A stretch of 64,000 nucleotides of DNA from Coenobita brevimanus (GCA_032717465.1 CM064670.1:17574939-17638938); one strand, 5' to 3'; numbered from the stretch's first letter, positions 11,396 to 22,882 are shown. Program-made: numbers and translations. The notes: a model not told the origin generated them from the letters alone.

Positions 11396-11617
11396 AAATA
11401 CTATTAATCTTTTATCCCAAATATTATATACACTATAATGACTGCACCATTATCACCCAATTCTGTACATTGTATCTGGGTCTGTGAGGAGTATTTGCAG
11501 TTATCAGTAATTGCCGGTTTGTTGGGACTCTAAGCCTTGCTACCATATTTTTGTGATATGCTGAGGAAAAATTTTTAGAACTCTAATGCATCTTAAAACA
11601 CTGTTGTTGAACTTCAC

Positions 11618-12103
11618 CTGTAATCCTTCAATGGCATGAGAGTTGCAGGGCAAACTGAGCAGATGGTGGAGGGCAGTGCTGCCAGTCATCAGAAGGTCCT
11701 CTTGGCTCGGTGTGAAGGAAGTCCCATCACTGTTGATAAAGTAGCGCTGGGTCTTCTGCAGCAGCTTGGTTGTGATAAAAGCTTCAGTACATATATTGAG
11801 TAAGTTGGAACATGGTAGTTTGTCTTTGTTTGTAACCAAATGAAACACAGACCTGTAGTGGGTACCATCATAGATGCCCTCACTGTTGAAGCCTAGTTTC
11901 TCAGGAGATTGATTTCTTACTTCGGACTTGAGCTGTGGTACCATGGTCTTCACAGCTTCATAACCAACCTTCATCATTAGTTTGTATGTTATCATTGAAG
12001 TTTCTGTCAATTCCAAGTTGCACAAGTTTGGCAGAACAGGACATTCCTGCCAGTGACACCCAGCCATCCCTTCTGTCTGGCACTCCACACTGCAGAACAC
12101 AAC
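11618..12103 (-). CDS. SMYD4-like SET/MYND protein, exon with second half of MYND finger and central SET region
   Basis: This minus-strand exon has 162 codons, open throughout, bounded by an acceptor (ATTCACAG) and a donor (CAG|GTGAAG) and phase 0 at both ends. It starts VVFCSVECQTEG with AGCHWQEC: the second Cys pair plus the His/Cys pair of a MYND zinc finger. The first Cys pairs must lie on an upstream exon. The rest matches the region SMYD4 proteins have between MYND and the NHSC motif, including LTETSMITYKLMMKVGYEA and a Leu-rich segment ending LHHLLSLPCNSHAIEGLQ. The encoded protein would be a cytoplasmic or nuclear lysine methyltransferase with a protein-binding MYND finger. The next exon in the window is 1-252. 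Family assignment is firm; the orthologue is an inference. Confidence 0.85.
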
Positions 12104-12189
12104 CTGTGAATATGCGAAGGACTATGAACTGCAGAAAAATAAATAAAGGGTAATGCATGTCTGTTGACACTAACTGTAGTTAAGCATCA
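12104..12189 (-). other. Start of upstream intron of the SMYD4-like gene
   Basis: The acceptor lies at 12104-12111. No upstream exon carrying the first half of the MYND finger or TPR repeats was found in the remaining 52 kb of the window. Either the intron is very long or the exon was missed. Confidence 0.4.
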
Positions 12190-12655
12190 GAGGGGGAGTA
12201 TGGACTGAATATATGTGCTAGAGTAGATGAGACTGAGAGGGCAAAGGAGGGTGTATATATTGTTGTATGCAAGTGTTAGAAGACTATATGAAAGTTAGGA
12301 TCAGTTACATATCGGATTGTATAGGGTTGGATGAAAGTGGCAATACTAACGCTGACGACTGCTTGTGTATGTCCAACAAAAAATCAAATAGCTAGTGTGA
12401 AAAATGAGGTTTTGAGTCAATGTGGAAACGTGTCAGGATAAGTATGAGAGGAGTGACAGTGTGTTTTTTACTGAGATATGACCTGAGAAGTGGGGAATGT
12501 CAGGGTAGATAGGGTGATTGGTGAGTGGGGTGTACAGAAGGAAATGAATGGGAATGGTAGTCCTCTGATGGATGTTTGTGCAAAGAAGGGTTTGGCAACG
12601 GCCAATATATTTTTTAGGCACAAGATGATCCAAAGGTATACATGGCGAGTGAGAA

Positions 12656-12657
<2 letters not shown>
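12190..12657 (+). pseudogene. RTE-like LINE, endonuclease fragment (part 1 of a split copy)
   Basis: Translated pieces match the AP-endonuclease domain of the TAGA-tailed LINE family: WTEYMC...ERAKEGVYIVV early on, then VGNVRVDRVIGEWGVQKE, MDVCAKKGLATANIFFRHKM and YTWRVRR at 12630-12657. The frame is broken several times. The endonuclease resumes at 15948 with DNRVRSVLDTKVLGGGFDYDHY. The intervening 3.3 kb, a (TG)n-flanked block, therefore interrupts this copy near the end of its endonuclease domain. Confidence 0.7.

Positions 12658-12658
<1 letters not shown>

Positions 12659-12714
<56 letters not shown>
12659..12714 (+). repeat. (TG)n microsatellite, left border of the inserted block
   Basis: 28 uninterrupted TG repeats. 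On the minus strand this is a (CA)n tract directly behind the end of the CR1-like LINE. Confidence 0.97.
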
Positions 12715-12715
<1 letters not shown>

Positions 12716-15556
12716 CTTACCTAACTGTATCTCCGCAGGAATGAGTCAAACTCGTATTGTCCTGTGTATTAAACCATTTTTATCATACACATCCTTAAAC
12801 TTATTGATTGTTTGGCCACACACTATTTCATTCGGCAGTGCAATCCACTGATAAACTGTCCTATTTGGGAAACTTAATTTCCTTAGGTCTTTATCGCCTC
12901 CCTTTTTATGTAGTGTTTTTGCAGAGTCCTCTTGCTGATGCTTCCCCATAGATTATATAATTTATGTCTATTTTCTCTTTCCCTGCGATGCACTAATATA
13001 GCATAATCATGGCTCCTCTTTTCCTTCTCTCCAGTAGTGTTGGTAGACTCAATTTTTCTAGTCTTTCTTCACAGCTTAGATCCTTTAAGCTTGGTACCCA
13101 TCTTGTAGCTGCCCTCTGTACTTTTTCAATCTTATATATGTGTTTTTTTTTAGATGAGTATTCCAGACTACTGATGCATACTCCAGGGTTGGTCTGATAA
13201 AATGATGTTATTATCTTTCTCAGCATGTCTTCATTTATACATGTGAATGCTGCTCTCATATTAGCAAGCAGTGTATACATGTTCCGTACCTTCTCACTGA
13301 AGTGGTCAGCCGGAGATAGTCTGCTATTAATAATCACTCCTAGGTCCTTCTCCCATTCTGATATGTGTAGGGTTGAATTTCGTAACTTATAATCCCAGTC
13401 TGGTCTTTTTTCGCTTTTACCAAACTTAATTACATGACAGTTGTCCACACTGAATTCCATTGCCATTAATTGCTCCATTCATGAAGTTTGTTTTATTCTT
13501 CTTGTAGTTCTCTGAGAGAATCTGTATTGGTAATTTTCCTTTGTATTTTTGCATCATCAGTAAACAGATTTTGAAAGCTTCCATGTTACTGTCTATGTCA
13601 TTTATATATACTTAAACATTATTGGTGCCAGCAATGAGCCCTGTGGAACTCTGCTAGGCACTTCCCTCTACGATGAGTAGTTTCCCCTTAGTACTGTTCT
13701 CATTTCCCTTTTCTGAGAAAATCTTGCATCCAACAGTACAAGTTGCCTTGGATTCCTCCTTGATGGTACAGTGTCCATCAAAGTCTTTAGTGCGGTACTC
13801 TGTCAAATGCTTTCTTGAAATCTAAATACTGTCCACCCATCGTTCTCTTTTCTGTAATGTTTCTGTTACTCTATCATAGTAGCTCAACAGATTAGTGACA
13901 CAGGATTATCGTTCTCTGACACCTAACTGCCTTTATGTTATCATACTGTGTTCTTCTAGACGGTTTACCCAAACTTTTCTTATCAGCTTTTCTAGTATCT
14001 TACTTACAACACTGGTCAGTGATACTGGTCAGTAATCGAGTGGATTCTGTCTATTCCCTTTCTTGAATAGGGGAACAATGTCTGCTTTCTTCCAAATATC
14101 AGGTAGTTTACCTTGACCTAAGGATTCCTTGAATATTAAATATAATGGTCTGCTTAACTCTTCTGTAAATTCATGTAGCGCCCAACCTGAAATTTTGTCA
14201 GGACCATCTGCTTTTCCTTTGTCTAATTTACAGTAAACTCTTCCCATACTTCTTTTTTCTGATATTTATATATCTGGCAATATGTGTGAGCATGTATGTT
14301 CCATATCATCTGTTTCAAAATCATTTTCTTCTGTAAAGATTAGATGTAAATTTTTATTTGGTGCTTCACAATTATCTTTTCCTTGTGTACAGATGATCCC
14401 CTCGTCCGTGATGGATTGTATTTTATCTTTAACTTTGGTTTTGCTTTGGATGTAGCTGTAAAATAGCTCAGGGTGATTACTTTTATTTATAACGTCTTCC
14501 TCAAACTGTCTTTGAGTTTCTCTGCTTATCCTTGTATAATCATTTCTTGCCTTTTATAGCTGTCATATGCCCTCTCGTTGTTGTGTCTTCTGTATCTATT
14601 CCACAGCAGATTTCATTTTTCTTTTGATTTCTTACATTCTGTATTAAACCATCTCTTTATTTTCATTTCTGTTTCTTTGTGCTGAGGGATGTAATTTTGG
14701 ACTCCTGTTTCATGAAATTCATAAATTTTCTATACATAACATTTAAATCTTGTCCTCTAAGTCCTCTAAGCTCCTTTTCCCATCTATTTCTAAAAAGTAC
14801 TTTTTTAGGTCATGGTAGTTGCCTTTTTTGTAGTTTAGGCTCTTTTTGTAATTCATTACTGTTAACTATGTCATATTCAATCCTGAAACTGCAATTTAGT
14901 ACTGCATGGTCGCTTTTGCCGAGTGGAGGGTGATACATTATGTCAATATCATCTTCTTGCCTAGTAAATATAAAATCTAGTACTGATGGATCATCAAGTC
15001 CTCTTTTTCTGGTGTTTCCCTTTACATGTTGTTTTAGGAAAAACTACTGCACAAGATCCAGGAGCCTCAACAGCTTTCATGGCTTTTTACATCTTGAGTA
15101 TTCCAATTCATATTTTTATTGATATCTCCAGTTAATATAATTCTTTTAGATTCCACTTCCATTCTACATAGTAATGCTCTTAAACAATGAATTGTTCTTT
15201 CTGCCAAGTCTTCATATTCGCCTCTTTCACAGGAGTTTGTTTTGGGTGGCATGTATAAATTTGCCACAATTACTTTCCCTTCAGATGTGTTAACCTCTAT
15301 TGCTATCAGTTCTATTTGTAAGGGTATATCTACAGTATTTCTATTTCTTTGACTTGTAGATTTTTCTTTTTTAATATTATAATTTCTTCTCCTTTTCTTA
15401 AATCTCTGTCTCTTCTCCATATTTTGTAATCGTCTAAGTCTATGGTATCGTTTGATAACTTTGGGGTTAATTTTGTTTCAGATGGGCAAATAATATGTTG
15501 TTCCTTTTCTTTGGCACAGTCTTTCATCTCTAATAATTTAGACGCCATTCCATCTT
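12716..15556 (-). pseudogene. CR1-like LINE (endonuclease + reverse transcriptase), decayed
   Basis: Reading leftwards from 15556: endonuclease pieces (MASKLLEMKD...IICPSETKL; VIVANLYMPPKTN; IILTGDINKNMNWNT), then reverse transcriptase pieces (KADGPDKISGWALHE...VPLFKKGNRQ at 14247-14029). An NLFTDDAKIQ box (FADD degenerated to FTDD) lies near 13560. The C-terminal region at 13478-12993 includes YKIEKVQRAATRW and LEKLSLPTLLERRKRG, characteristic of CR1/L2-type LINEs. The last segment at 12949-12746 has LRKLSFPNRTVYQWIALPNE. Many stops and frameshifts make it non-functional. The 5' end stops inside the endonuclease at a (TG)n tract, and the 3' end meets another. Confidence 0.8.
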
Positions 15557-15558
15557 CA

Positions 15559-15559
<1 letters not shown>

Positions 15560-15644
<85 letters not shown>
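15560..15644 (+). repeat. (TG)n microsatellite between CR1-like LINE and SINE
   Basis: About 42 TG repeats. It separates the 5' end of the CR1-like LINE from the 3' end of the SINE on the minus strand. Confidence 0.97.
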
Positions 15645-15645
<1 letters not shown>

Positions 15646-15897
15646 AATTCACCGGGTCGGTCAGGATCACCTGATGGTCGTGATCGTCAGCTTTTACCCT
15701 CCTGGAAGGGAGCTGAGAGCTCATATAGTCCGATCTAAGGGCAAGGCTGTGACCTTCACACACGCACACACCCGTCCCCTTGCTCAAGGGGGACAGTAAC
15801 CACCCACTTCGTCAGTGAAATTTTTCGCAACCTGAGCGAGGCGCGAACTCCCGTCTACCAGATGGCAAGCGAGAACGTTACCACTGCACCAGCGAGC

Positions 15898-15899
<2 letters not shown>
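15646..15899 (-). mobile_element. tRNA-derived SINE with (CA)n tail
   Basis: On the minus strand it starts CGCTCGCTGGTGCAGTGGT; TGGTGCAGTGG is a good pol III A box. About 40 bp later comes GAGTTCGCGCC, matching the B-box core GTTCGNNCC. About 180 bp of tRNA-unrelated body follows, ending at GTGAATTG and the (CA)n tract. It is bordered by (TG)n on both sides. Confidence 0.75.

Positions 15900-15947
<48 letters not shown>
15899..15947 (+). repeat. (TG)n microsatellite, right border of the inserted block
   Basis: About 24 TG repeats directly before the point where the interrupted RTE-like LINE resumes. Confidence 0.95.
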
Positions 15948-15948
<1 letters not shown>

Positions 15949-17657
15949 ATAATCGAGTGAGATCTGTGCTGGACACAAAAGTGTTGGGGGGGGGGTTTGA
16001 CTATGATCACTACATAGAGGTCCAAGACAGAGCTGTAAGAGTGTTTGGTGAACACAGGTAGAAAAAGAGAGGAGAGCAGTTCCTCCAAAATGAGTGGAAT
16101 GGCTCCAGGGCGATGGGAGGAAAAAAAAAAAAAACAAGAATGCAGTGGGGATGAGACTGGGTAGATAAGATCTGGAGCAGAAAGAAGAGATAGAAGATAT
16201 GTGTAATATATTCACAGGAAATATTCTGTGCAGCATATGAGGTATAGTCTTACAGATGACATATGGGCGTGCAAGGAAGAACATGTTGGAATAAAACGGT
16301 GAAACAAACTGTGGCAGAGACGGAAAGAGTATATAGTGATTCGATGGGAAGTACGGGAATCGAAGATGTTTTGAGATGGAAATGAGAGTGAATGTAGAGA
16401 AGAGAGGTAAAAAGATTAGTAAGAGTAAGAAGAGAGTGGATGAGGTACTTGGAAGAAAGCTGAGTGTAAAGCGAAGGGAATTCAAGAAACTGTATTGGAA
16501 GGAAGTAAAGAGTGCAAACAGGATGATAAGGGAAGCAGCAAAGGAATGAAAGATAAGACAAAAGCAGAATTTAGGTGGAGAAGGAGAAAAATGTAGGCAG
16601 AGGGAGAACACTCTAGGGAACTATTAAATGCAGAGAACGAAAGTAGTGCAGGTAAAAGTGGTTGTGGAATGACTAGGAGAAGACGACAGGTGAGTAGTGA
16701 GGAAGAGATCACTAGGATGGAAGTATCTGAAGCAATGAAGAAAGTCAAAACGGGGAAAGCCTCAAGACTTGATGGAGTATGTGGCTAAATGCTGAAATAC
16801 AAGGGGGACGTGATGAAAGAATGGGTATGAAAGATGTGTGGATTGACCTGGGAGGAAGGTTGGATCCCAAAGAAATGGAAGTTAGGTAAAACAGTTCCCA
16901 TATACAAAGGAAAAGGGTAAAGAGAAGTGTGTGGCAATCACAGAGGCATCTGTCTTATCGCTGTAACAGAACAATGTATGATAGGATACTTATTGACAAA
17001 GTTTGGAAATAACCGAAACTTATTGGAGAAGAACAGAGGGATTTTCAGAAGGAAATAGGCTGTGTAAATCAGGTATTCGTTCTAAGATGTTTCGTGGAAA
17101 AGCATGTAGGGAAAGGAAAGACGTTGTATGCTGACTTCATGTATCTGAAGAAAGAATATGACATGAGTAGACAGACAAGGAATATGGAAAGTATTAAAAA
17201 TATATGGAGCAGATGAAAAGTTGTTGAATTCTGTGAGGAGCATACAATTATGAGGATGTCAGGGCTGTACAGCATGTGGAGAGTGAGCTAGGTCAGTTCT
17301 TTGATCTGAATGTTGGACTGAAACAGGGATGTAGAATTTTTACTTTAATTTTTTTATGGAGGAAGTTATAAAAGAGAGTCAAGATACAGCAATGGATCTT
17401 GGAGTGTTCCTAATGAAAAAGGATAGCGACAGAAACTGGCTTTATCATACTGTTACCTAAAGAATAATGGGAGCTGCAAAGTTTGATGAATAAGTTTGGG
17501 AGTGTATGTACAAAACAGAATCAATTGTCAATGTAAGCAAGAGCCAAGTTATGGTCTTTGTGAGAAATGAAGTCACAACATGCAATATGGGGTTGGATGG
17601 TGAGGAATTGGTGAATATGACTGCGTTCAAATAGATGAACCTGATGAATGTGTTTTA
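15948..17657 (+). pseudogene. RTE-like LINE, end of endonuclease and reverse transcriptase (part 2 of split copy), heavily decayed
   Basis: Begins with DNRVRSVLDTKVLGGGFDYDHY, the distal endonuclease, where the Asp-His of the final catalytic motif is still visible. Further along are PYTKEKG*REVCGNHRGICL (about 16900-16960), VDRQGIWKVLKIYGADEKLL (about 17170-17230) and KSQVMVFVRNEV...MGLDGEELVNM (about 17535-17620). These match the better-preserved copy at 44317-45703. Stops occur every few dozen codons. It ends at the TTAA of the MITE at 17662. Confidence 0.75.
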
Positions 17658-17661
17658 TTAA

Positions 17662-17980
17662 CCCCTACATGCCAGGGGTTTTCCGATGTCGCACACTCCT
17701 CCCCACGAGGTATATCCGTGACAGAAAAAAAATACCTTTGCTTCAAACCCTTGTATCTGCCAAACTATAACAGACAGAGAAAAAAAATAAAGATATATAA
17801 GACTCATGAACTCTTCCTCTTTCAAATGAAATTATTCCCACGACTCCAGGTGGTACCGTCGATGAGTAAGGATAAGTTAAGTTCAAAGGGTGGCGGGAAA
17901 ATGATTGGCTATACATGTCAACCGGCGTTGCTCTGCACCCAAAATCGTGACGGCTACACACGTCAACCGGCAGTTAGGGG
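17662..17980 (+). mobile_element. piggyBac-type MITE (TTAA duplication)
   Basis: 319 bp with inverted ends CCCCTACATGCCAGG and, reversed, CCCCTAACTGCCGG, flanked by TTAA at 17658-17661 and 17981-17984. TTAA plus CCC-starting ends is the hallmark of piggyBac. No transposase is encoded. It sits exactly between the RTE-like LINE remnant and the Gypsy fragment. Confidence 0.85.
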
Positions 17981-17984
17981 TTAA

Positions 17985-18455
17985 AGGGAATTGCTGATTA
18001 TGTGTGTCCCCCCCTCCTCATTGAAGTAAAGCCCCAGTCAGAATTAACTGCAGATTCAGTATATGGGGGCATTGTGAATCAGTTGCCTATGAAAGGGGTC
18101 ATTTTCCTATTTGGTACCGGTAATGACCTAGCATTAAGACAAATGAGTACAGACCCATGTATATCAAAAAGTTCCAAAGGTGAGCAAAGGACAAAAGAAC
18201 TGGAAGTGGAATACCCTATACTGTTCCCAACCTGTACTGTAACTAAAGCCACGATGGCAAAATCCTGTCTTGATAGTGGTAATGTTAATATCAGTGAGGT
18301 ACCAGATATTTTTCTTCCTGATACTTGTTTTGCCCAGCTGAATGACTCTGAGGCTGAGGGCTCCCCACAGGGTAGTGCAGGATTAGGATTGACTGCTATA
18401 CAAAGATGGGATGGTATACAGAGATGGGATGCAGAGACCGCAGCTGTGACTGCAG
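17985..18455 (+). pseudogene. Gypsy-type pol fragment around the protease end
   Basis: An open stretch at 18002-18460 contains VKPQSELTADSVYGG, LPMKGVIFLFGTGNDLA and FPTCTVTKATM. The 'GV.FLLGNDLA' phrase followed by 'VVTRA' is a conserved segment near the end of the aspartic protease region in invertebrate Gypsy polyproteins. The fragment has no LTRs and ends where the jockey-like LINE begins. The last part, with two near-identical AIQRWDG.QRWD phrases (18385-18440), is of unknown origin. Confidence 0.6.
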
Positions 18456-19827
18456 TTTAATCACGCTTGTTCTAATGCTGTCCACAACAAAGAGAGGGCC
18501 TATAAAAGGTACCAAAGCCAACCCACCACCGAATCACATTTTTTTTATGTTTCTCCCCGGGATCGTGCTAAGTCTGTTATTCGCTCTGCAAAAAATAATT
18601 TCATCCGTTCTAAATGCTCTCAACTCTCCAACTCGAATTCTTCCCACTCCTTCTGGCACCTTGCCAAAAATCTTTCTAACAACTTTACCTCATCATCCTT
18701 CCCTCCTCTTTTCTACTCTGATGGCTCTGTAACTATTTCTTCTACTGATAAAGTAGATCTGCTTGCTCAGACTTTCTCCTCCGATTCCACCTTAGACGAT
18801 TCCGGTGCTGTTCCTCCCTCACTTCCCCCCTCTGACTTCATGGCTGACATTAAAATTTTTTCAACTAATGTATTTTCTGCCATCACTGGCCTCAATACTA
18901 ACAAGGCATATGGGCCTGATGGGGTCCCGCCTGTTGTCCTCAAGAACTGTGCTCCTATGCTTACACCCTGCCTAGGTAAACTCTTACACCTTTGTCTTTG
19001 TACTTGTACCTTTCCTTCTTGGTGGAAGTTTGCTCTCATTCAGCCGGTCCCAAAGAAGGGTGACCGTTCCCAACCCTCTAACTATCGTCCAATTGCTTTA
19101 ACATCCTGTGTTTCAAAAGTTTTTGACTCCATTCTTAACAGAAAAATTTTAAAGCATCTTTCCCATCACAACCTTCTTTCTGATCGTCAGTAAGGGTTCC
19201 ATCAGGGATGCTACACTGGCGGTCTTTTCACCTACCTTTCAGACTTCTGGTCATCTTCCTTTCGGGACTTTGGCGAAAGCTTTGCCATTGCACTTGACAT
19301 CTCAAAGGCTTTCGATCGAGTCTGACATTTTTAATTTCCAAACTGCCCTGTTACGGTTTCTATCGTTCTATCTGTGCCTTCATCTACAGCTTCCTTTCTG
19401 GTCGTTCTATAGCCGCTGTTGTAGACGGCCATCGTTCTTCTCCTAGATCTGTCAACAGTGGTGTTCCTCAGGGCTCTGTCCTATCACCAACTCTTCCTTT
19501 TATTCATCAATGATCTTCTGATCTGTACATCTAACCCTATCCACTCGTACGCTGATGATTCCACCCTTCACCTTTCCATTCGGTTCCCGCAACGTCCATC
19601 CCAGCAGTTACTTCAGCAGACAAGGGATGAGGTTATGGCACACCTAACGTCTGACTTGGTTCGTATCTCTGACTGGGGTAAAAATAATCTAGTTGTTTTT
19701 TATGCATCAAAGATTCAGTTTTTACACCTATCATCCTGACAGAATCTTCCACAGGAGTACCCACTAATGTTTAATAATATCCAGCTCAATCCTGCATCAT
19801 CCTTGAACATGCTTGGGGTTTCATTCA
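18456..19827 (+). pseudogene. jockey/CR1-like LINE, reverse transcriptase, part 1
   Basis: Starts at TTTAATCACGCTTGTTCTAA, colinear with 62421 onward in the copy at the right edge. Motifs in order: SNAVHNKERAYKRY; LNTNKAYGPDGVPPVVLKN (about 18892-18950); LIQPVPKKGDRSQPSNYRPI (about 19035-19095); LDISKAFDRV (about 19290-19320); an RT catalytic box SYADDSTLHL (about 19545-19575); DWGKNNLVVF. One TAA at 19191 and several frameshifts disable it. It breaks at 19822-19827 (CATTCA), where an antisense LINE is inserted, and continues at 22883. Confidence 0.82.
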
Positions 19828-22800
19828 ATCAATCAGTCATTTCCTGTGGCACCCCATGGGATGCATAGGGCCTCGATGAACTCTCTCCACCAATATTTGT
19901 CTCTTGCCATCTCCTTCAGGTCCCACCAAGACTCCTCTCCCGCTTCTCTTTTCATTGTCCTCCACCATAATTCCCTCGGCCTACCTTTTCCTCTTCTTCC
20001 TCAAGCAGCCCACTCTGGCACATCCTGTAATAAACTGCCTTCTTTTCTATATAATAATTATGTGCCCCAGCCATTTCCAGCGAGACAGTCTCACATATTC
20101 ATCAACTGGTTCCACTCTCGTAATATCCCTTACTCTTTCATTTGTATCTCTGTATTGCCATTTTACCCCAAGAATCCTTCTCAGTATTTTATTCTCAAAT
20201 CCTAATACATTCTGATCTGTTGCAACTGTACTGTACCATGACTCATGCCCATAAATTAAAATTGGACTTGTAAATTTTTTCTTTAGTATGCACCGAAAGC
20301 ATATTATTATTATTCCAAACAGATTTCAACATTCCAACAGCTCGTCAAGCCTGTCTAATCCTCCCCTCAATTTCATTGTTTAATGATCCATTAGATGATA
20401 CAATCATTCCCAGATATTTAAATTTTTCTACATTCTTCACCAAATTCTTTCCATTTACACAATCGATTTGGTTCTCCACGTTCATACTAATAATTTCAGT
20501 CTTTCCACAATTTATTACCAATTCAACTTTTTCTCCTTCCTCCACCAGACAATCAAGCACCCTCTGCATCTCGTAAATACTTCCACAAATCAGTACAACA
20601 TCATCAGCATAGTTCAAATCCATCAGCTTCTTATTTTCTTTCCAGTTAATTCCTGCAACTGTTCTCCTTACAATCTTTCTCATAACATAATCCATAACCA
20701 AAACAAACAGCAAAGGCGAAAGAACTCCTCCTTGAATCACTCCTGACCTAACTTCAAATGGATCACTCAAAGAACCACCCACCATTACCTTACAAAATGT
20801 ATCTTCATGCAGGCTTCTAATAATAATTACAAACTTTTCTGGTATACCGTAGAATCTCATAATTTCAACATAGCTTCACGTGAAACACTATCAAACGCCT
20901 GTTCAAAATCAACAAAACACATACTAAGTGGCATTTTCATCTCATTAGCTTGTTGCATTAGATGCCTTACAATTAAAATTTGATCATTACAGCCTGACCT
21001 TTTCTAAATCCCGCTTGTTCTTCTCTTAAAATTATATCAATTACTGGCTCGATTCTGTTCAACAAGATTTTGGAAAAGACTTTTGCAGTTACAGGTGTCA
21101 AAGTTATCCCTCCTCCAATTTCCACACAAACTTAAATCTCCCTTTTTTGGTATTTTTATAATCACTCTATTTTTCCACTCTTCTGGAATTCCACCATTAT
21201 CCCAAGCCACATTAAAAAGTTTCAAAAGCGCATTCATCAACTCATCATTTTCCACCTTAAGAATTTTAGGAAATATTCCATCCTCTCCTGGGGCCTTAAA
21301 ATTCTTTAACTCCTTTATAGATTTTGCTACCTCATCCAAGGTTATATCCCCTGTTTCTATCTGCAAATCTCTCTCGGCTGGCAAAATGCCCTCTTCAGCT
21401 GGGATTGGTCTGTTTAGAATAGATTCAAAATGCTCCTTCCACCTTCCTTTTATACCCACATCTTTAGTTATCAAGTTACCATTTCTATCTCGTACAGGTA
21501 TTTCCTTCCTTCTCTTTTCAGTCCCAATTAACTCCTTTATGGCCTGATACGCTGCTCTTGTGCTCTGACCGTCATTTTTAATTAATTTCTGTCTCTTTTG
21601 CCTTTTCATCATACAGCCTCCTCTTATCATGTCTAATGAGACTTTTTACTTCAGAATGTATACTCCAGTACTTTGCTCTAAGTACTTCAACTACCTGGCC
21701 ATCAGCATGTTGTTCTTCACTTCTTAACTTCGATGCTTTCCTTTTCTGAATTGCATTCCATGTTTCATCTAACATCCACTTTTTCCTTCTCGCTTTTCCC
21801 TTTTTCTTAACAGTAACCTTAGTACTTTCATGCCAAACCTCTTTTATCTCTTTCCACGTTTGATTAATATCATTGTCTTCAGATTCCATCAAAGTCTGCA
21901 CGACCAGAAACCTGTTCCTACATTCCCACCGAAACTTCTTCGTGTTCTCATCATTTCTCACCTTATCAAAATCATTTCCATCACCTCCTGTACAATTACC
22001 ATTAACATTTCTATTAAGTTTTATTTTAATCTTTGACACAACAAGTTGATGACCACTACCTGTATCTGCTCCCCTCCTTACACAATCATCTTGCAAATAA
22101 CTCCTATGGCTTTTGCTAATTGCAATGTGGTCAATCTGATTACAATATTTACCACATGGTGAAATCCAAGTGGTCTTATGTATATTTCTATGCTCAAAGA
22201 TAGTTCCACCAATCAAAAGGTCATCTGCCAAACAAAAGCTTCCAAATCGCACCCCATTTTCGTTTCTTATACCAACACCCTCCTTACCAATACAATCTTC
22301 AAAGCCATCCCTACTACGACCAACAATCGCATTAAAATCACCAATGCAAACTAACACATCATGTCTTCCCACTCTATTCACTACATCCTGCAGCTTCTCA
22401 TAAACGTCATCCTTCATTTTATCTGCAGCCTCATTCGTCGGAGCGTACCCTACCATCATACTGATATTACCATGGTCAGATTCTTAACGTGGATAAAGCA
22501 AGCGCTCATTAATTGGCTCAAACTCACATAGTGCCTTGCAAGCATCTCTACTCAACAATAATCCTACTCCTTGGTAATAATTTCTATCACTCCTACCAGA
22601 AACCAACAAAGTAATACCATCTTCCAAATTCATTTTATCAACACCATGCAACCTCGTTTCTGTAAGAGCACAAATATCTGTATTGTATTCCTTGAACACT
22701 GAAATAAGTTCTTCCATTTTACCAGCCTGATTGAGAGTTCGTGAGAGTTCGAACATTCCAATTTCCTATTCTTAAGGTTCTTTTCGGATGTATAAACTTA

Positions 22801-22876
22801 TTCCTACGCCGTGGGATTCTTAGCACCTCCTGCCCACTTAAGGGCTGCGCGGAACTGAGGGCCATTGCTTCATAAC
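19828..22876 (-). pseudogene. RTE-like LINE, nearly full length, antisense insertion
   Basis: On the minus strand: 5' region with RIGNWNVRTL (endonuclease start, about 22760); TDICALTETRLHG; CIGDFNAIVGRSRDG (about 22320-22365); NQIDHIAISK; GADTGSGHQLVV, where the usual SDH catalytic motif reads SGH; KNFKAPGEDGIFPKIL and IPKKGDLSLCGNWR of the RT; VRSGVIQGGVLSPLLFVLVM and the catalytic box NYADDVVLICGS (about 20605-20640). The C-terminal domain near 20150-19850 is frameshifted. The 3' end is a TGAT-type tail (ACTGATTGATTGAATG). Frameshifts near 22470, 21600 and 21100 plus the lost endonuclease Asp make it inactive. It splits the plus-strand jockey-like LINE. Confidence 0.85.
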
Positions 22877-22882
22877 CACTCA

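Larger units (their letters stand above)
253..11617 (-). other. Intron of the SMYD4-like gene (about 11.4 kb, repeat-filled)
   Basis: The donor is CAG|GTGAAG just left of 11618 on the minus strand and the acceptor is TTACAG before position 252. Both neighbouring exon ends are phase 0. The intron contains the LINE fragment, tandem-repeat arms, hAT MITE, LTR element and SINE described separately. Stretches 253-532, 813-1035, 8016-8292 and 11396-11617 show nothing recognisable apart from a poly-T run at 407-422. I found no convincing coding exon inside the intron, but a very short one could be missed. Confidence 0.7.

Noticed and set aside
15828..15899. Possible functional tRNA gene
   Set aside because: A and B boxes are present, but the acceptor stem does not pair and a SINE body with (CA)n follows.
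15442..16088. Frames with THTHTH or CVCVCV runs
   Set aside because: Translations of (TG)n/(CA)n; the informative parts are the LINE and SINE on either side.
15784..16748. Minus-strand frames rich in Leu, Phe and Ser, up to 275 codons
   Set aside because: Antisense of the decayed, purine-rich RTE-like LINE on the plus strand; hydrophobic runs come from A/G-rich coding sequence read backwards.
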